Positions 63,091 to 64,000 of a stretch of DNA of 64,000 bases are shown piece after piece. Positions within the stretch are counted from its first letter, which is position 1. Each line of letters starts with the position of its first letter. The stretch is taken from positions 1-64,000 of the forward strand of contig NZ_JANL01000022.1 of NCBI RefSeq assembly GCF_000585255.1. Reading direction: 5' to 3'. Made by a program: the position numbers and the translations under genes. Below the pieces are notes generated by a model. The model was not told the DNA's origin and did not search any database. It saw nothing but the letters and a program-made list of their open reading frames with translations. Source of the stretch: Alkalibacterium sp. AK22. GTDB taxonomy: Bacteria > Bacillota > Bacilli > Lactobacillales > Carnobacteriaceae_A.

Positions 63091-63650
63091 TTTTACTCGA
63101 ACTATTCCTCAGCTTTTTCCAAATTGGCCTGTTCAGTTTTGGTGGAGGTTATGCTGCCCTTCCACTGATTGAACAGGAGCTAATCCATGCTCAAGGCTGG
63201 ATTACCAGTCAGCAGTTTATCGATATCCTGACACTTTCCGAAATGACTCCAGGTCCCATAGCCATCAATGCGGCTACTTTTTCCGGTAATCAGATAGCCG
63301 GCATTCTGGGAGGGATCGTTGCGACAGTGGGTGTAACCTTACCGTCGGTAATCATCGTTCAGTTGCTAGCGTATGTCTACTTTAAATACAAAAACCTGAC
63401 CATGGTTCAGGGGGTCATTCAAGGTGTCAGGCCAGCCGTCGTTGCTTTGATTGCATCTGCTGGTGTGACCATCTTCATGACCGCCATGTTTGGTCACAGT
63501 AACTGGCCGGTTGCCATAGATGAGATTAATTGGGTCTCTATTTTAATCTTTGCAGTTGGTCTTCTCTTCATGCGCCGGTTCAAAGCTAGTCCCATTCAGA
63601 TTATTCTGATTAGCGGATTAGCTGGAGGCCTGATCTACAGCTTTATCTAA
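63087..63650 (+). CDS. Chromate transporter, C-terminal-type half (CHR family)
   Basis: 187 aa with about six helices: FFQIGLFSFGGGYAALPLIEQELIHAQGWITSQQFIDILTLSEMTPGPIAINAATFSGNQIAGILGG. Homologous to the preceding gene (antiparallel repeat) and translationally coupled to it. Ends before a strong terminator. Confidence 0.9.
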   Translation: MILLELFLSFFQIGLFSFGGGYAALPLIEQELIHAQGWITSQQFIDILTLSEMTPGPIAINAATFSGNQIAGILGGIVATVGVTLPSVIIVQLLAYVYFKYKNLTMVQGVIQGVRPAVVALIASAGVTIFMTAMFGHSNWPVAIDEINWVSILIFAVGLLFMRRFKASPIQIILISGLAGGLIYSFI

Positions 63651-63671
63651 GCAATTTTCTTAGGACTTCAA

Positions 63672-63716
63672 ACATTTAAAAACCGCAACGGCTAATAGCC
63701 GTCGCGGTTTTTTGTA
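63672..63716. terminator. Bidirectional terminator
   Basis: Stem with AACCGC...ACGGCT / AGCCGT...GCGGTT arms and T/A runs on both sides, between the chromate transporter and the rnfD-like gene. Confidence 0.85.
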
Positions 63717-63726
63717 GCTTTTTCAT

Positions 63727-64000
63727 TTATGAGCGTGATCCTTGACGATTGAAACTTGTTTGAGGACGCTTGTCGTGTCCATAAATTTTAGGCATAAGCT
63801 TGCTGTCGATAAATGGTGCCAGTGCATTCATAATCAGTATGGAGTAACCTACTCCCCCGGGATGATCCAGGGTAATTCGGAAGAAGGCGGTCAGCACTCC
63901 AACCCCTACAGCAAATACGGTTTTCCCTTGTGGGGTCAAGGCACCCGAACTGTAGTCTGTAATCATGTATGTGGCTGCAAAGAACAACGTTCCTGAAAGC
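63727..64000 (-). CDS. RnfD/NqrB family electron transport subunit (C-terminal part only)
   Basis: Partial: runs off the window. About 90 aa visible; LFFAATYMITDYSSGALTPQGKTVFAVGVGVLTAFFRI...GGVGYSILIMNALAPFIDSKLMPKIYGHDK is typical of the C-terminal end of RnfD/NqrB, a membrane subunit of the ferredoxin:NAD+ (Rnf) or NADH:quinone (Nqr) complex. The rest of the subunit would lie before the window's end in the transcribed direction, i.e. beyond 64000. The subunit distinction cannot be made here; a sodium-pumping complex is expected. Confidence 0.75.
   Translation of the reverse strand, partial: LSGTLFFAATYMITDYSSGALTPQGKTVFAVGVGVLTAFFRITLDHPGGVGYSILIMNALAPFIDSKLMPKIYGHDKRPQTSFNRQGSRS

Noticed and set aside
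1-64000. CRISPR arrays, insertion sequences, prophage or integrase genes
   Set aside because: No periodic direct repeats with unique spacers, no transposase, integrase, terminase or capsid-like proteins seen among the ORFs.

Overview
The window is a gene-dense chromosomal stretch from a low-to-moderate GC Gram-positive bacterium (Bacillota). Strong AGGAGG-type ribosome binding sites, TTGACA-N17-TATAAT promoters, Spx, FloA/NfeD, a B. subtilis-like glgBCDAP operon and the tdk-prfA-prmC-sua5-upp and tex-sprT neighbourhoods all fit this. A lactic acid bacterium of the Carnobacteriaceae (the Alkalibacterium/Marinilactibacillus area) is my best guess, but this is inference. I see no prophage, insertion sequence, CRISPR array or plasmid region. 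It reads as core plus niche-adaptation genome.

Layout. 0-6.3 kb: housekeeping cluster on the minus strand (murA, DUF1146, upp, sua5, prmC, prfA, tdk); glyA and the ATP synthase operon that usually sit inside this block in relatives are absent here. 6.4-18.1 kb: mannose-6-phosphate isomerase, ammonium transporter, an intact heterodimeric ABC multidrug exporter with its TetR regulator, an AI-2E-type permease, 6-phosphogluconolactonase, a flavin reductase, a glucose-type PTS IIA and undecaprenyl-diphosphatase. 18.1-26.5 kb: glycogen operon glgB-C-D-A-P. 26.8-32.9 kb: NfeD/FloA flotillin operon, aromatic-acid-exporter-like protein, UbiB-like kinase with a phasin-like partner, aldo/keto reductase. 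33-44 kb: spx, a YrhK-like membrane protein, sugar kinase and SGNH hydrolase, gamma-glutamyltransferase, two VOC/glyoxalase proteins, an AEC transporter, and a second ABC exporter pair (with MarR) in which both subunits are broken. 44.2-47.7 kb: a reactive-sulfur (persulfide) detoxification operon under a CsoR/CstR-like operator. 48-53.6 kb: a tRNA-Leu(GAG), a HAD hydrolase remnant, sprT, tex and two metallophosphoesterases. 53.8-64 kb: a MacAB/YknXYZ-like exporter, a secreted bactofilin-like protein, a guanine-riboswitch-controlled purine permease, glutathione reductase with a GT8 glycosyltransferase, a split ChrA chromate transporter and the C-terminal end of an RnfD-like subunit cut by the window edge.

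Regulation and RNA. The most interesting non-coding signals are: (i) a highly structured ~195-nt RNA at 34252-34447 (minus) with a perfect-spacing promoter and strong terminator that I cannot assign to a family; (ii) a ~95-nt small RNA at 38299-38393 (plus) with an anti-Shine-Dalgarno CUCCUUUC segment and a catabolite-repression-like site upstream; (iii) helically phased GTGTCA repeats, in two sets with identical spacing, directly upstream of the spx promoter; (iv) tandem TGACA-N3-TGTCA operators interleaved with the tetR promoter; (v) a CsoR/CstR-like palindrome occupying the -35/-10 spacer of the persulfide operon; and (vi) a hairpin that separates the glgC start codon from an otherwise too-distant Shine-Dalgarno sequence. 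The themes that recur are redox/thiol stress (spx, gor, gloA, persulfide operon), drug and metabolite export, and carbon storage.
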